DNA of 64,000 nt, from contig AP031354.1 of the NCBI GenBank assembly GCA_037833965.1, positions 16,594,001 to 16,658,000 of the forward strand, in the 5' to 3' direction. Below the pieces are notes generated by a model, which ran no database searches, was not told the DNA's origin, and saw nothing but the letters and a program-made list of their open reading frames with translations. The translations under genes were made by a program, and so were the position numbers. Shown piece after piece: positions 22,990-33,888 of the stretch. The DNA is from Marchantia polymorpha subsp. ruderalis. Lineage: Eukaryota > Streptophyta > Marchantiopsida > Marchantiales > Marchantiaceae. How positions within the stretch are numbered: position 1 is the stretch's first letter; every line of letters begins with the position of its first letter.

Positions 22990-24770
22990 ACTCCCATGCA
23001 CAGCAGAGAAAATGGCAGACTTTTGGGCAGATCAATCTCTTGCCTCTATCAGCTACATCCAACTGTGGGCTCCCTACGACTGTGATCCATATATCTAATC
23101 AACATGTCTGGTCCTCAATGCAGGCTTGCCGTTCACAGTAGCTCTCCGAGTCCGTATCACAGCTCAGTTTCCTTTCAGATCCACAGGACCGTCCTCAAAT
23201 GACAACAAGCTTGTCGTTCTGCATCCCTCCAGCCTACATGCATCGACACTCCGGCAAGACCGAAACACCTGTAGTCGTACACCGCCTTCGTATCGGCTCC
23301 CTCGTCGATTTCTGCTCACCGCCAAGCCGCTCTGCTATCCGATCGGAGCGAGCAACTTGCCGTCCTCTCTAATCCTCAATTATTCCTGTTCCGCCCTCCT
23401 GCCTCGCGTCCTCCTCGCTTCCAATTCTACCCGACCGACGCTTCCTTCACTTCACTTCACTTCGCTTCGCTTCCCTTGCCCGGCCTGGCCTCGCCTTGCC
23501 TTGGCCGTCTCACGGTTCTCCTCTCGAGTCGAAATCGTCAACAGGCCCAAAAAAGAAAAGCAACCAGAACAATAAATCTCTCTCGACTCTCTAACTCTCT
23601 CTGACTCTCACTCTCTCGCTCGCGGTCTCTCTCTTTTTCTCCCTCGCGCTCTCTCACTTTCTCTCTCTCTCTCTCTCTCTCGCAATCAATCGATCGATCG
23701 CTTCGTTCAATTTGCCCGCCTCGATCTTCTTCACAGGTCGGGAAAAAAGACGAGCAGCAGCAGCACAACTATGCAAAGGCAAACGAGCGAGGGGAGGGAG
23801 GGCGACGACGGGGGCTCGGGTACAATCGCCTTTGCTCACCAGGGCCAGCATAAAGAGCAAGAGGGAAGGAGGAAGGGAGAGGCGGAGGAGGAGGTGGAGA
23901 AGCCCGAGGAGGATGAACGCCGAGGCACTCTCGCTCTCGCTCGCTCTCTCTCGCTCTGCCACTGCGAGCGAGCCACGCAAAATCCTTCCCCTCGCCTCGC
24001 CCCGGCAAAACTCCTCCTCCCTCGCCCTCCCCTTCCCGGCCGGGCCTCCCTCCCCTCCCTTCCCTCCGCCTGCCCGACCCTGCCCGGTCTCTCCCTCTCT
24101 CTACCTCTCTCTCTCTCTCGGTCACAAGCTCTCGCACGTTGCCAGGAGCGTGCGCCCAATTAGGGCACGCCTTTTTGGCCCATTTTCGCCCCCTCGGAAT
24201 TGCATTTTCAAGCTTGCCCCCGCGGACCGCTGGGTCCTGACCGACTGCCTGACAGCCCCACTGCCCCCGTCGCCGGATCCAGGTTCAAATCCCTGCGCAT
24301 CGCCCCGCTCCGTCAGCGATCTCCGTCGGCCCGATGTTCTTTTGAATCACGAACTGGATGGAGCGGACAGATTATGGTCTCTTCTCGTCGGGACACGTGG
24401 CCGGAGACGGATGCCTCGAGTCAATCCGTTACACAGATTTTTAAGAGTCTCCCGGATCCTGGACCGGTCCTTCGACCTCCGCCCGCTGCCCGAGCGACAC
24501 ATTTTTCCCGCCGCGGATCAACACTCTCTCTGCCCGTCTCTAAATTCGTTCCAAATTAAAGCTGCTCCCAAGTTTGGCGGGCGTGTAGACTAGGCTGTGA
24601 TGAACACGTCTACACTGGCTCCCATGACTTGTCGTCTAGTTTCCAGGTTGTACAACTGCGTATGTGTCCGTAATGCACCTCGTACGCCGCTGGCTGGCTC
24701 CTTCTCAAACATATCTCTTGCACTCGGTCCAGTCGCATTCTTATTATTGATGATTATTGAATATAGGATA
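22990..24770. promoter_or_regulatory. Formin upstream region with CT-rich tracts
   Basis: This stretch is GC-rich and strongly pyrimidine-biased on the plus strand, hence GA-rich in the formin sense. It includes a (CT)n run at about 23658-23681 and many TCTCTC, TTCACTTCACTT and CCTTGCCTTGG-like short repeats between 23440 and 24130. GA/CT tracts of this type are typical of plant 5' leaders and core promoters, so the formin transcription start is probably within 23.0-24.1 kb. Open frames on both strands reflect the biased composition. I recognise no protein in them. The composition changes abruptly to AT-rich at about 24770. Confidence 0.5.
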
Positions 24771-25322
24771 ATGTCATAACCTTTAACTACTTCTTATTTA
24801 ATTTTCTCGGTCTAGATAATTTACATCTGTGTTCTAATCATCATACCAGGTAACTTGGAGACTGAAGAAAAAAGGATGGAATTCAACAATTTCTTTGTTT
24901 GGATTAGTGTGAATGGATATATTTGTTATTAAAAACGTATACCTCACCTATATTTATCAGTTGTAGATTGTCAACAACTTCATATATTCCCGGTTTATGA
25001 TTTGCTATTGTACTATCCTTTATATGTATGTGGATCTATGAACATGTATTTTTAAAATGTTAAAATGGAAATATGAGATAAGATTTCCACCTGACATTAT
25101 TTGAACTCCTTTATCTTTTTTCACCAAGTAAATTAGAAGTCTACGATAACAACTTATCGTGCATTTCAGTTTTTTTTAAATATATGTACATGTGGTTCAA
25201 CTTAGATGGAAAATATGATTTATTTATTGATTAAGGAACTATCATAATCTTAGTTCATGTATGATTTTTGTTTTGTTATAAAATGTTGATAATTCATAGG
25301 TTACATTCTTGTAATCCCTTGG

Positions 25323-25352
25323 AATTAGATCAAGTCTACACTTGATCTAATT
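25323..25352. repeat. Perfect short palindrome
   Basis: Arms AATTAGATCAAGT and ACTTGATCTAATT pair perfectly around CTAC. A further partial copy (AAGATCAAGTGTAG) follows directly, giving three half-sites in a row. Confidence 0.8.
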
Positions 25353-26612
25353 AAGATCAAGTGTAGTGTAAGAATCAAGCATGGTGGTTATTAGTCATCA
25401 TATACTTTTAATTTTAATATTTGAAAAAATAGCAAACGTTTATCATTTTCAAATGATTTAAAAAATTATTATAATCATATTCTTTTGTCTGCATAATATT
25501 ATCGATGTGTTGAAAGATTATTTTATCTTAAGTTTTTTATTCTAAAATTTTTGATAATATCCATACATACTTTTATGCGCATTTCATATTTTTCCATACA
25601 GAATTTGTATCTGGAAAAAAATCCTATTATCTTTTTTAACCTCAGTTTTGCATAATTTCAGGTTATTTAAACATACATTTGTTTTTTTAACTTCCACTGT
25701 GGATTTTATTTTAAGGTAATCAATAATTTTAACAATCACTTTAAAAATAATTCCGTTCATAAATTTTATATTTTCAAAACTAAATTTCTAAAAATAAAGT
25801 TACAACTGTTATATGAATATACAAACATGTAACATGCATATATTTTGAAAAACTTGGTTAAATTGTTTGTATCAAGAGAATTTTTTCAAACTTTTTCATA
25901 ATTGAATAATTTATTTCCTTCTGTATTATTCAGATGATATATTCATTAATGTTAACATGTTTTTTTTTCAAAAAACTACAAATATTAACATTCTTATGAT
26001 TCATTGTGAATATCATCTATCATTCAACGATGAAATAACAAATAGCATGAAAATTTATAGATCATATTACAATTTTTATTAATATATGAATTTATTATTT
26101 TATTTTGATATTTAAATTAACAACGAGAATTATATTTTTGATCAATCATCTTTTGAGCAATTTTGATAATTTGTTTTTCATGCAATATTTAACATAGACA
26201 TAAAAATTGTTTGTTATTCAATATTATGTAAAATATGTTAAATTATTCATTTAATTCTATATATTTATTTTTAATATATAATATTTATTCGTTTATAGAC
26301 TTTATTTTATATTAGTCATAAATCTATCTATTTTACGAGTTTAATTTTTATATTTTTCAAATTATAACTAATCTTTAGTCTTATCAAATATGATATAAAT
26401 TTTTTATCAAATATAATAAAATAAATTTATATTATAAGAAAATTAATTTCATTACAAAAATTTGAAAATTTTCTTTTTTTAATGAAATTATTTCTTTATA
26501 AGAATCAATGAGATTAATTTAATTGAAATAATATAATTCTTTATCTCATATTGCTTTGCAAACATATTAATTCAAAATGGACATGCTCATATCATAATGA
26601 TGATATGATTGA

Positions 26613-27490
26613 CGAGATATTTGCTTGATGGGACGCTATCAAAACATAAACTGCTTGATGGGATCTATCAAGTTACGTTTCATTCGATAGTACTACTCCG
26701 AGAGCACCCTGTCAGTGAGTTCTAATACGTGTTCTTGTACAAATATGTGTGTATTCTAAGGTGTTGTACCCTACAACCGAGTTGGTCGACTGCGTCTAAG
26801 ATCTAGCAGCAGCCAATGAGTACATGTCTATGCTGCTCGTAATTGTCTAATGACAAAGTGAATAAGTGATATTGGACTTCGGATGTGATGTCCAGAGACG
26901 ATATCGAGAAGAATTTAAAATACTCTATTTTCTGAAGCAAATGCAAATACAAGGCGAGGATTTGCGTTTGCTCAAACAATATTCCAAGTTTATGTGATGG
27001 ATGTTGTCGGGAGCAGGGGAACTCGGCACTATATCTTCAACAGATCTCAATAATTTCGGATAGTAATCATCAACGACGACGATAATGGGAGTGCATGAAA
27101 GCTTGAGAACCAAACTTTACGAGTGTTGAGAAATCAGACTTTATGAATTACTCTAACGCTTAACGTCAAGAAGTTATATATACTTGCGTGTGATAAATAG
27201 ATTAATCTCTCACAACCTCGCAAAGAATAGCAACATCATCCAATTCAGATGTAGATTTTGAATTCTTGCACACACTTATTGATCGATTCTAGCAGATTGA
27301 ACAACGATATCAACACGAATTCACAATCAGAGCTTCATTGTGTTGCAATCATGTTTCATTGCGTTGTGATAGAGCCAATACATCGTATGTTCATACTAGA
27401 ACATGTGTGACGTGTATTGTCAGTGGTGTCCCATAGGATAAAACTTGATGGGTTTCATCAAGCAGTTTACATTCCCATGGGTTTACATCA
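26613..27490. repeat. Possible fold-back or MITE-like element
   Basis: The left end has two copies of GCTTGATGGGA with ATCAAG, and ATAAACTGCTTGATGG at about 26645. The right end, 27440-27490, carries the inverse: CTTGATGGG, CATCAAGCAGTTTA and TTTACATCAAG. The two ends can pair imperfectly over about 50 bases. The interior is less AT-rich than the block around it and has no coding capacity that I recognise. This fits a decayed non-autonomous DNA transposon, but I could not fix the ends or a target duplication. Confidence 0.4.
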
Positions 27491-27990
27491 AGTAAATACC
27501 TCTGTGTTTGATACTTACCAATTGTAATAATTTACATACATACCTTTTAATATAAACAAAAAATAAATTAAAACACATTTGCATTATATTGCATTTTTTC
27601 ATCGAGGTAAACAATAATTTTGTTAATTACTGATTTAAAAAATATCAAACTCATTAAAATTGATTTATTACAAAATCATAAAATAAACTACAAACAACTT
27701 GAGTGCCAATATGCAAAATTTTGGAAAAAAAATGTACATGCAATGATAAAAATCATTTTGGTTGAGATGCATAGAAATATACAACAAATGATTATGAAGT
27801 ATGTATGTATATATATATATATATATATACATTCAAAATAAGTAAATTCATAAAATATAATTTTAGATTAAATATAGCATAATTTATGTTTAACTTTATA
27901 ATTTCTTAGACCATGATATGAATCAAACATGTATGCAATATAATATAACAATGTCATAGTATTTATATTTTCTTAAGCAATGATTATTAT

Positions 27991-28474
27991 TTGATCATAT
28001 TTACTAATTAATTTATGCACAAATGTTATTTTACTAAAATATTGAATTATATTCATGCAATTTTTAAAATGTTATCTAACACATATTTTAGCTAATTTGA
28101 TACGCTTAATTTGAAATTTGAATAATGCATTTGTGTTTTATATAAATCTAGTCTCAAGTAAACAAAATGTTTACACTTCATGATAGATCTATGTTGTAAG
28201 ATTTCCAATTGCATGTGTATTGTATTGAAATTTGATCATATTAATTAATTAATTTATGCACAAATGTTATTTTACTAAAATATTAAATTGTATTCATGCA
28301 ATTTTAAAAATGTTATTTAAAAAATATTTTAACTTATTTGATATGCTTAATTTGAAATTTGAAGAATGCATTTGGGTTTTATATGAATCTAGTTTCAAGT
28401 GAACAAACTGTTTGAACACCATGATAAATTTTCATGGTGTAAGATTTTCAATTGCATGTGTATTGTACTGAACT
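27991..28474. repeat. 241-base tandem duplication
   Basis: Two direct copies, 27991-28231 and 28232-about 28474, share landmarks in order: TTGATCATATT, TTTATGCACAAATGTTATTT, GCTTAATTTGAAATTTGAA, ATGCATTTG and CAATTGCATGTGTATTGTA. They differ at scattered positions, so the duplication is not very recent. Confidence 0.85.
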
Positions 28475-29520
28475 TTGTAACATTGTGCAACAAGTTGAAA
28501 TTGATGAAAACTGATAGTATACATTTGATAATAAAAATGTGATGTTAGATAATTCATAGGTTTCATGTGAAAATGAAGATACCCAATCAATCATGAATAA
28601 TTGTGTGGCACATATTTATTGTGTTAAATCATATAGGATAATTTTATAAAACATCACATTTACTAAGATCTCTTGATGCAAGTAGATGTTTTTGGTGCTC
28701 TAACTAACATTTATATTATTTATTACATTATTAATATGTATTAGATTATAATTTTTTTCCAAATTTTTAATATGAAATCAAATTTGACAAAGTATATGCT
28801 GATATATAAAAGTAATATTATGTCTTGAACAATTAGCTAACTATGTACTTGAATTGAAGCTAATATATCTACTTTTAAGAAGAAATTTGAAATTTCTCCA
28901 CAATCAATACCATGTCACTTTTGAACATATAGATATATATTTGAAGAGAGATAATTTCATAAAATCTATTAAACCTAATAAATCGAATGGATTAAATGAA
29001 GATATGAGAATGAAATATAACTTTCAATCATCAATAGAAGATGTCTATGCTGCAACTTTCAAGGTAGCAAAGGTTATAATATGCTTAAACAAGATTAATA
29101 CCGAATGAGATCGTCAATTCTGATGTGTGAACTATCTAACTGAAATAACTAGAGTGTGATATTGTGAGAATACACATCGTAATACAACACACAGTATAGT
29201 CATGACAATGCTTTATATGCTCATGTACCTTCAATTATACTGAAACACTTATGCTTGTGGGATTAGTTGAAGCACTTACATAAATCACACGTTTCACAAA
29301 CAGTCACGTGTTGATTGCATTATGGATGAAATAGCTGAAATCAATTATCAAAACACCATATACTGATTGTTATTAATATTATCTGGGGTTCTTCTCCCAG
29401 TGAGAGGATTCCGTCTAGTGTTTGCATGCCTTGGTCATACTCAAAGAATGAAAAAGAATCATGATCGAAATAAATAACATATAATAAAAGGTACGAAGAA
29501 GAATTTATATATTTGCATAC

Positions 29521-32500
29521 GACCATTTAGAATAATAGAAAGTGCAAATATACAGCAGTAAATATCCTCGAACGTTGCAACATGTGGCAAGAGTATTGCA
29601 CCAGCCACCTTTTCTCAATCGAGAAAAGTTTTCGGGGCGAGCATTTCGCACCTTCTTTTGGCCAACAAACTATTCCAACAAACGCCGTCAAGAGCCCATA
29701 ACTCAGAAGATGGCCCCCAAATACTTCTCCTACATGGACTGACTTCTTCTGTTGCATGACTTGAGAGTAAAGAAACCGAAATCTTCTGTGTCCCACAAGT
29801 AATATTATTCACCAAAAGCCCACCGAGAAAGGTGGGAATTATTTCGTCCGGATGACCGGCCAGCCAGTCAGCCTGCGAGGCTCCCGGTGGGCCAGCCAGA
29901 GCAGCAGCAGCAGCAAAGGGAAAGGAAAGGAAAGGAAAGGGGCCCTGGCTTTGGCTTGGCCCTGAAGCAAAACTCCAGAGCAGAGAGAGTGAAATCATCA
30001 CTGACAAAGGCGACATGCCGTTGGCGCTAGCCGCTACATTCTAGAGGGGGCGGGAGGGCGGGCGGGCGGGGGTGCTGGTGCACGAGGACTTACTTACTTA
30101 CTTATTCACTTGCTTGGCCAATTGTTCGATGTTCGATGTTCCCTCTCATCCTCAGCATCGTCGAAATCTGGCGTCCCGGGATTCCAATCAGGGCTGCGAA
30201 AAGTGACCCACGATCGCAGAGCTCCAATCTACTTCGGGCCATTTTATGATGGAGGTAACTGAGCATTTGACTTTTGAGGAATGGGACGAAAATGGGAGCA
30301 GGAGGATGTGAGACGCCATTCTCCACCCCCGGGCTCTAATCATAGAGGCGCGAAGCAAGGCGGCAGGCATTCTGGGGGTGATGGCGTATAATATCGAGGT
30401 GGGGACCAATGGCGATGGAGGTGTAGGAGGAGGAAGGGTGGTCTTTTAGGGTGGATGCTCTCGAATCCATGGCCTGGAGAGAACGCAGGATCTGTGGAGA
30501 AATTCGGAGTAGCATGTTGTTCCCCGGGGGAGGGTTGTCGAGATGGATGCTCTCACTAGATTCTATATTCTCCTGGGGCGGTATGCTGAATTCCCTCAAT
30601 CCGGTCATGTCAAGGCGAGGATCATGGACGGGCCATGTGTTTGAATGCATGAAAGGCTATTGGTGGGAGCTCCAAGAAAATTGCCGAAAGGATGGGACGA
30701 CCCTCCCCCCATCAAGGCCTACAGGGATGAACCCAAACGGGTTTCATGGGGTTAGGCCCATTTGCATCACAATGGCAAGCATGAAAGGGCGGGGGTTAGT
30801 TTCCATGACCATGTGATTGTCCATGACGGTACAGTTCGTTCACTAGTTGGGTTTTGCTCGGCAAGAGGCGGGGCTGACTCGTTTCCTTTCCTCTTGCGTC
30901 ATCTTTGAAGTTTGCGTGCCCCGTTCTAGCTTTTGATCTTTCCTTTTTTCACCGAATGTTCCTTGATGGTTCTTTATGGTGAAATCCTCGCCTCGCCTAC
31001 TAGCCCTCGAGAACCACAAGGAACTTTAATGTAGGCGTCTTCTGTTCCAAAAGACGTGATGATTGATGGCAGCACTGTTGTTTTGAACAACATTCCACTA
31101 CATTGATTAGATGACCTCCATGGAAAGACCTTCTTCGGATGAAGTTAGAGAATCAGCGCTTGAGAAAAGTAAGCGCGTGGAGAATTATTAAAAGACGCTA
31201 GGCTGATACTTCACGGTGATCCTAATTGATAATAAATATCAATGATTTATAGCATTGTGGGCGAAGGAGCAGGAATTTAGGGGTGAGAGCTTGAGAAGAT
31301 AGGGACATCACGCAAAATGTAGGTTAAGGATCTCTTGGAATTGATCGATTCAGCAATAATCAGCACCATCTGTCCGATAGAAGTTGGCGTTTGTACGTAC
31401 ATCGCTTTACTCAAGAATCAGTGGCACTTTACTCCAGCTGGAAGGTGTACATGGATCTTGGTTGCAGATATTTCCCTTACACTTCAGGGATCTGACTGGA
31501 GAGTTGTAACTGAACATCATCAGGCATCACCTCGTGAGACGTTGTCATTCAAGTTCAAGAGTCAAGCGTCAAGCGTCGAAAGCCTTTTCAGGATTTCTTG
31601 CTGGAGCTCGTCTATTTGTAAGGCTTGAAAGGTCTGTTGTACTGTTCCCCGCACTCATCTACTCGCTGGAGCAGTCAGATCCGAGTTCAAAAGAGAGTCA
31701 CTACGTGTCAAACAATGACGACAGAGTGTGTACTTCTTCGAGATCGGCAACCCCTACCACGTGGAGAACAGCGATATCGCTTGCTGCTAGATCAGATCCT
31801 CCAGGACCATGTACTCTCTTCCGGACATAGCACTACAGTCCTCTCTCATACAAATCGAAGACGTCGAAATTAGCGCGTTGCTCCCTCCGCGAAGAGCGCC
31901 TTCACTCTGCAGGAGAATTAAAACTTCTTTAGAGAGAGACTTCCTTTGGCAGCATTGACCTGCTCACGGATTGAGAGCTTACCCTCGTTGACAGCTGTAA
32001 TCGTACTTTACAATCACTGAGATAAATACTCTGTTTTAATCTTGTTCGCAGCAAATTTCGTGTTTAGAAGTAACTCGAACAATGCAATTTGGATAAGTAG
32101 GGGATTCCCTTGAAGAGATGCTCGCAAATGAAGCATTGACGGGGGAAGACGATGGGCACCTCGAATCATGAAGAACACTCATGTGTTGACGACGATCCGA
32201 ACTGCGGAGACTACGCCATGCTGAGACGGGGGGGTCATATTCCATACGGACCTTGGTTTGACCCCGTCAGGGCTACTGTGCATGAAACGGACCAGCTTGT
32301 TTGGAGTCCACAAAATGAGATTGTACTTCAACAAAGTCCAAGATGGCCGGAACATATGACAGAAGTTGTTGCTCAAAAAGCGGCCTCTGTCTGTCTGGCA
32401 TGCCTCAAAAAAGTCCCAAGTTTTCACTAAATTTACAATCAGGCAGGTTTGAAATATGTAAAAAATTTCTACATCACTGTAGGACAAGAAGCAGGAACCG

Positions 32501-33888
32501 GGCGGGCTTCACTTCAGTGGCCATAGCTGCTCATCTGTATCCTGATAGCCAGTTAGGTCCACAGGTACAACCGGGCGAGTCTGAGATTCAGAATTACCTT
32601 GGACTGAGAGATCCCAGTCTTCCAACGCAGGCATTTACTCTCGCTAACTTGACCCTGTCTGATTTGGAACATTGCCAATCTTTCATGCCAACCACGAGGC
32701 GACGGTACTTGGAGACGCAAGGGGTTGAGGGTGCCCGTATGAACGAGAAGTAAATCACCTCCGGCAGGACAAATTACTTACGTCATCACTTTTACCTGTT
32801 CGCCTCTTCTCCTTTAGACACAAGGCCCAACCTCTGCTACATACTCGGCACCGTAAAGAAGTAATATGTTGTGCCGGCCTCCTGTCTAATGAAGGAACCA
32901 CCTCCAGCTGAAGTCACTTTCGGAAACTGTAAATGGGTAGAGGACTAGGATGCCGTGACACCTGCGGCTCACGACTTGGACCGACCAGTCGGCTCAACTG
33001 CCCAGACTGCTTCACTTTGGCGCTGGGTCTTTCAGCAAGTCAATCATCGCATCTGCGAAGGACAAGATGCAAGGAAAAGCAAGGGCAGTAGCGGCTGCTT
33101 TGAGAAACCTTCAAGCGTCCTACCTCTTCCTTGTTATTTCCAGGAGAGGAACGTGGCGAAGACGATAAGTTCAGTAATGTCAAAGACAAGACGTTCAAGT
33201 CATTCATTTCTCGGTTGCTCAAGCCTCCGAAGACAGTCATTTTATCTTCTGTAAATCCGAGTGGAAGCAAGGTCTGCCCTCCATATGGACCCAAGATAAG
33301 GTCAGCTCTAGGTGCAACCACAACGTACTCATCTGAGCGTCCGTGAAGCACTACCAGAGGAAACAAGATATGAGGTGATAAACATACAACGCATCCATCT
33401 TATTCTGGAGCAGTCGAGCTGCGTAGAAAACTGGCTGGGATCATCAGGTATCTGTAGAATTCTTGCCAGAAAAGTTCCTGGAATGTCACTACTGAGTATC
33501 CATTCTGGCCCTGACATATGAAAGTCAGGCTTCGGACGAACTTCATTTATGAAAGAGGTGTTTTCTTCTTTAACCAAAAACTTGTGGAGAAAAAGAATAC
33601 TAGTGCATCGACTGTTAAGTGTTTCTTTCACAGTTTCGTATTTCCGAATCATCATTTCGAGCACACCAGTAGCAACTCCAATGAAATCAGCAAACCACTA
33701 ACTATCTCGTAATATCACCTTGCAAGGAGAACATAATCAAAGGGGTAACACCATGCTACTATCATCCTCTTGGTATTCACAAGGCAAAAAATTTACACAG
33801 GAGTCCGCTACATAATGTGGTTTCCACTAACTGTCGATACCACGATAAAAAAAGGTGCTCTAACCTTCGGCCTGAATAAGATATACCT
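29521..33888. other. Gene-free or unrecognised interval downstream of PRP38
   Basis: GC content rises again from 29.5 kb. Short repeats include AAAGG units near 29927-29940, a GGGC-rich patch at 30043-30070 and ACTT units at 30089-30105. Several open frames of 80-140 codons occur on both strands, including plus 30451-30816, plus 32152-32430, plus 32343-32753, minus 33040-33366 and minus 33329-33664. None shows a domain or splice-consistent chain that I can defend. A rapidly evolving gene or decayed element at 32.1-33.7 kb cannot be excluded. Confidence 0.35.

Larger units (their letters stand above)
24771..29520. other. AT-rich, gene-free block
   Basis: Nearly 4.8 kb of very AT-rich DNA begins abruptly after the GC-rich formin upstream region. 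It contains no open frame with a recognisable domain. Within it are a 13-base-arm hairpin (25323-25352), a fold-back region (about 26613-27490) that is less AT-rich than its surroundings, a TA microsatellite (about 27805-27830) and a 241-base tandem duplication (27991-28474). It may be degenerated repeats. Nothing points to an organellar gene. Confidence 0.6.

Noticed and set aside
23712-24593. A 293-codon plus-strand gene upstream of the formin
   Set aside because: Its frame runs through CT- and GC-biased repeats, other frames are equally open, and no domain is present. It is more likely formin promoter or leader DNA.
30043-30070. A G-quadruplex-like regulatory element
   Set aside because: It is only a short GGGC-rich patch with no gene start or conserved context nearby, so function cannot be supported.
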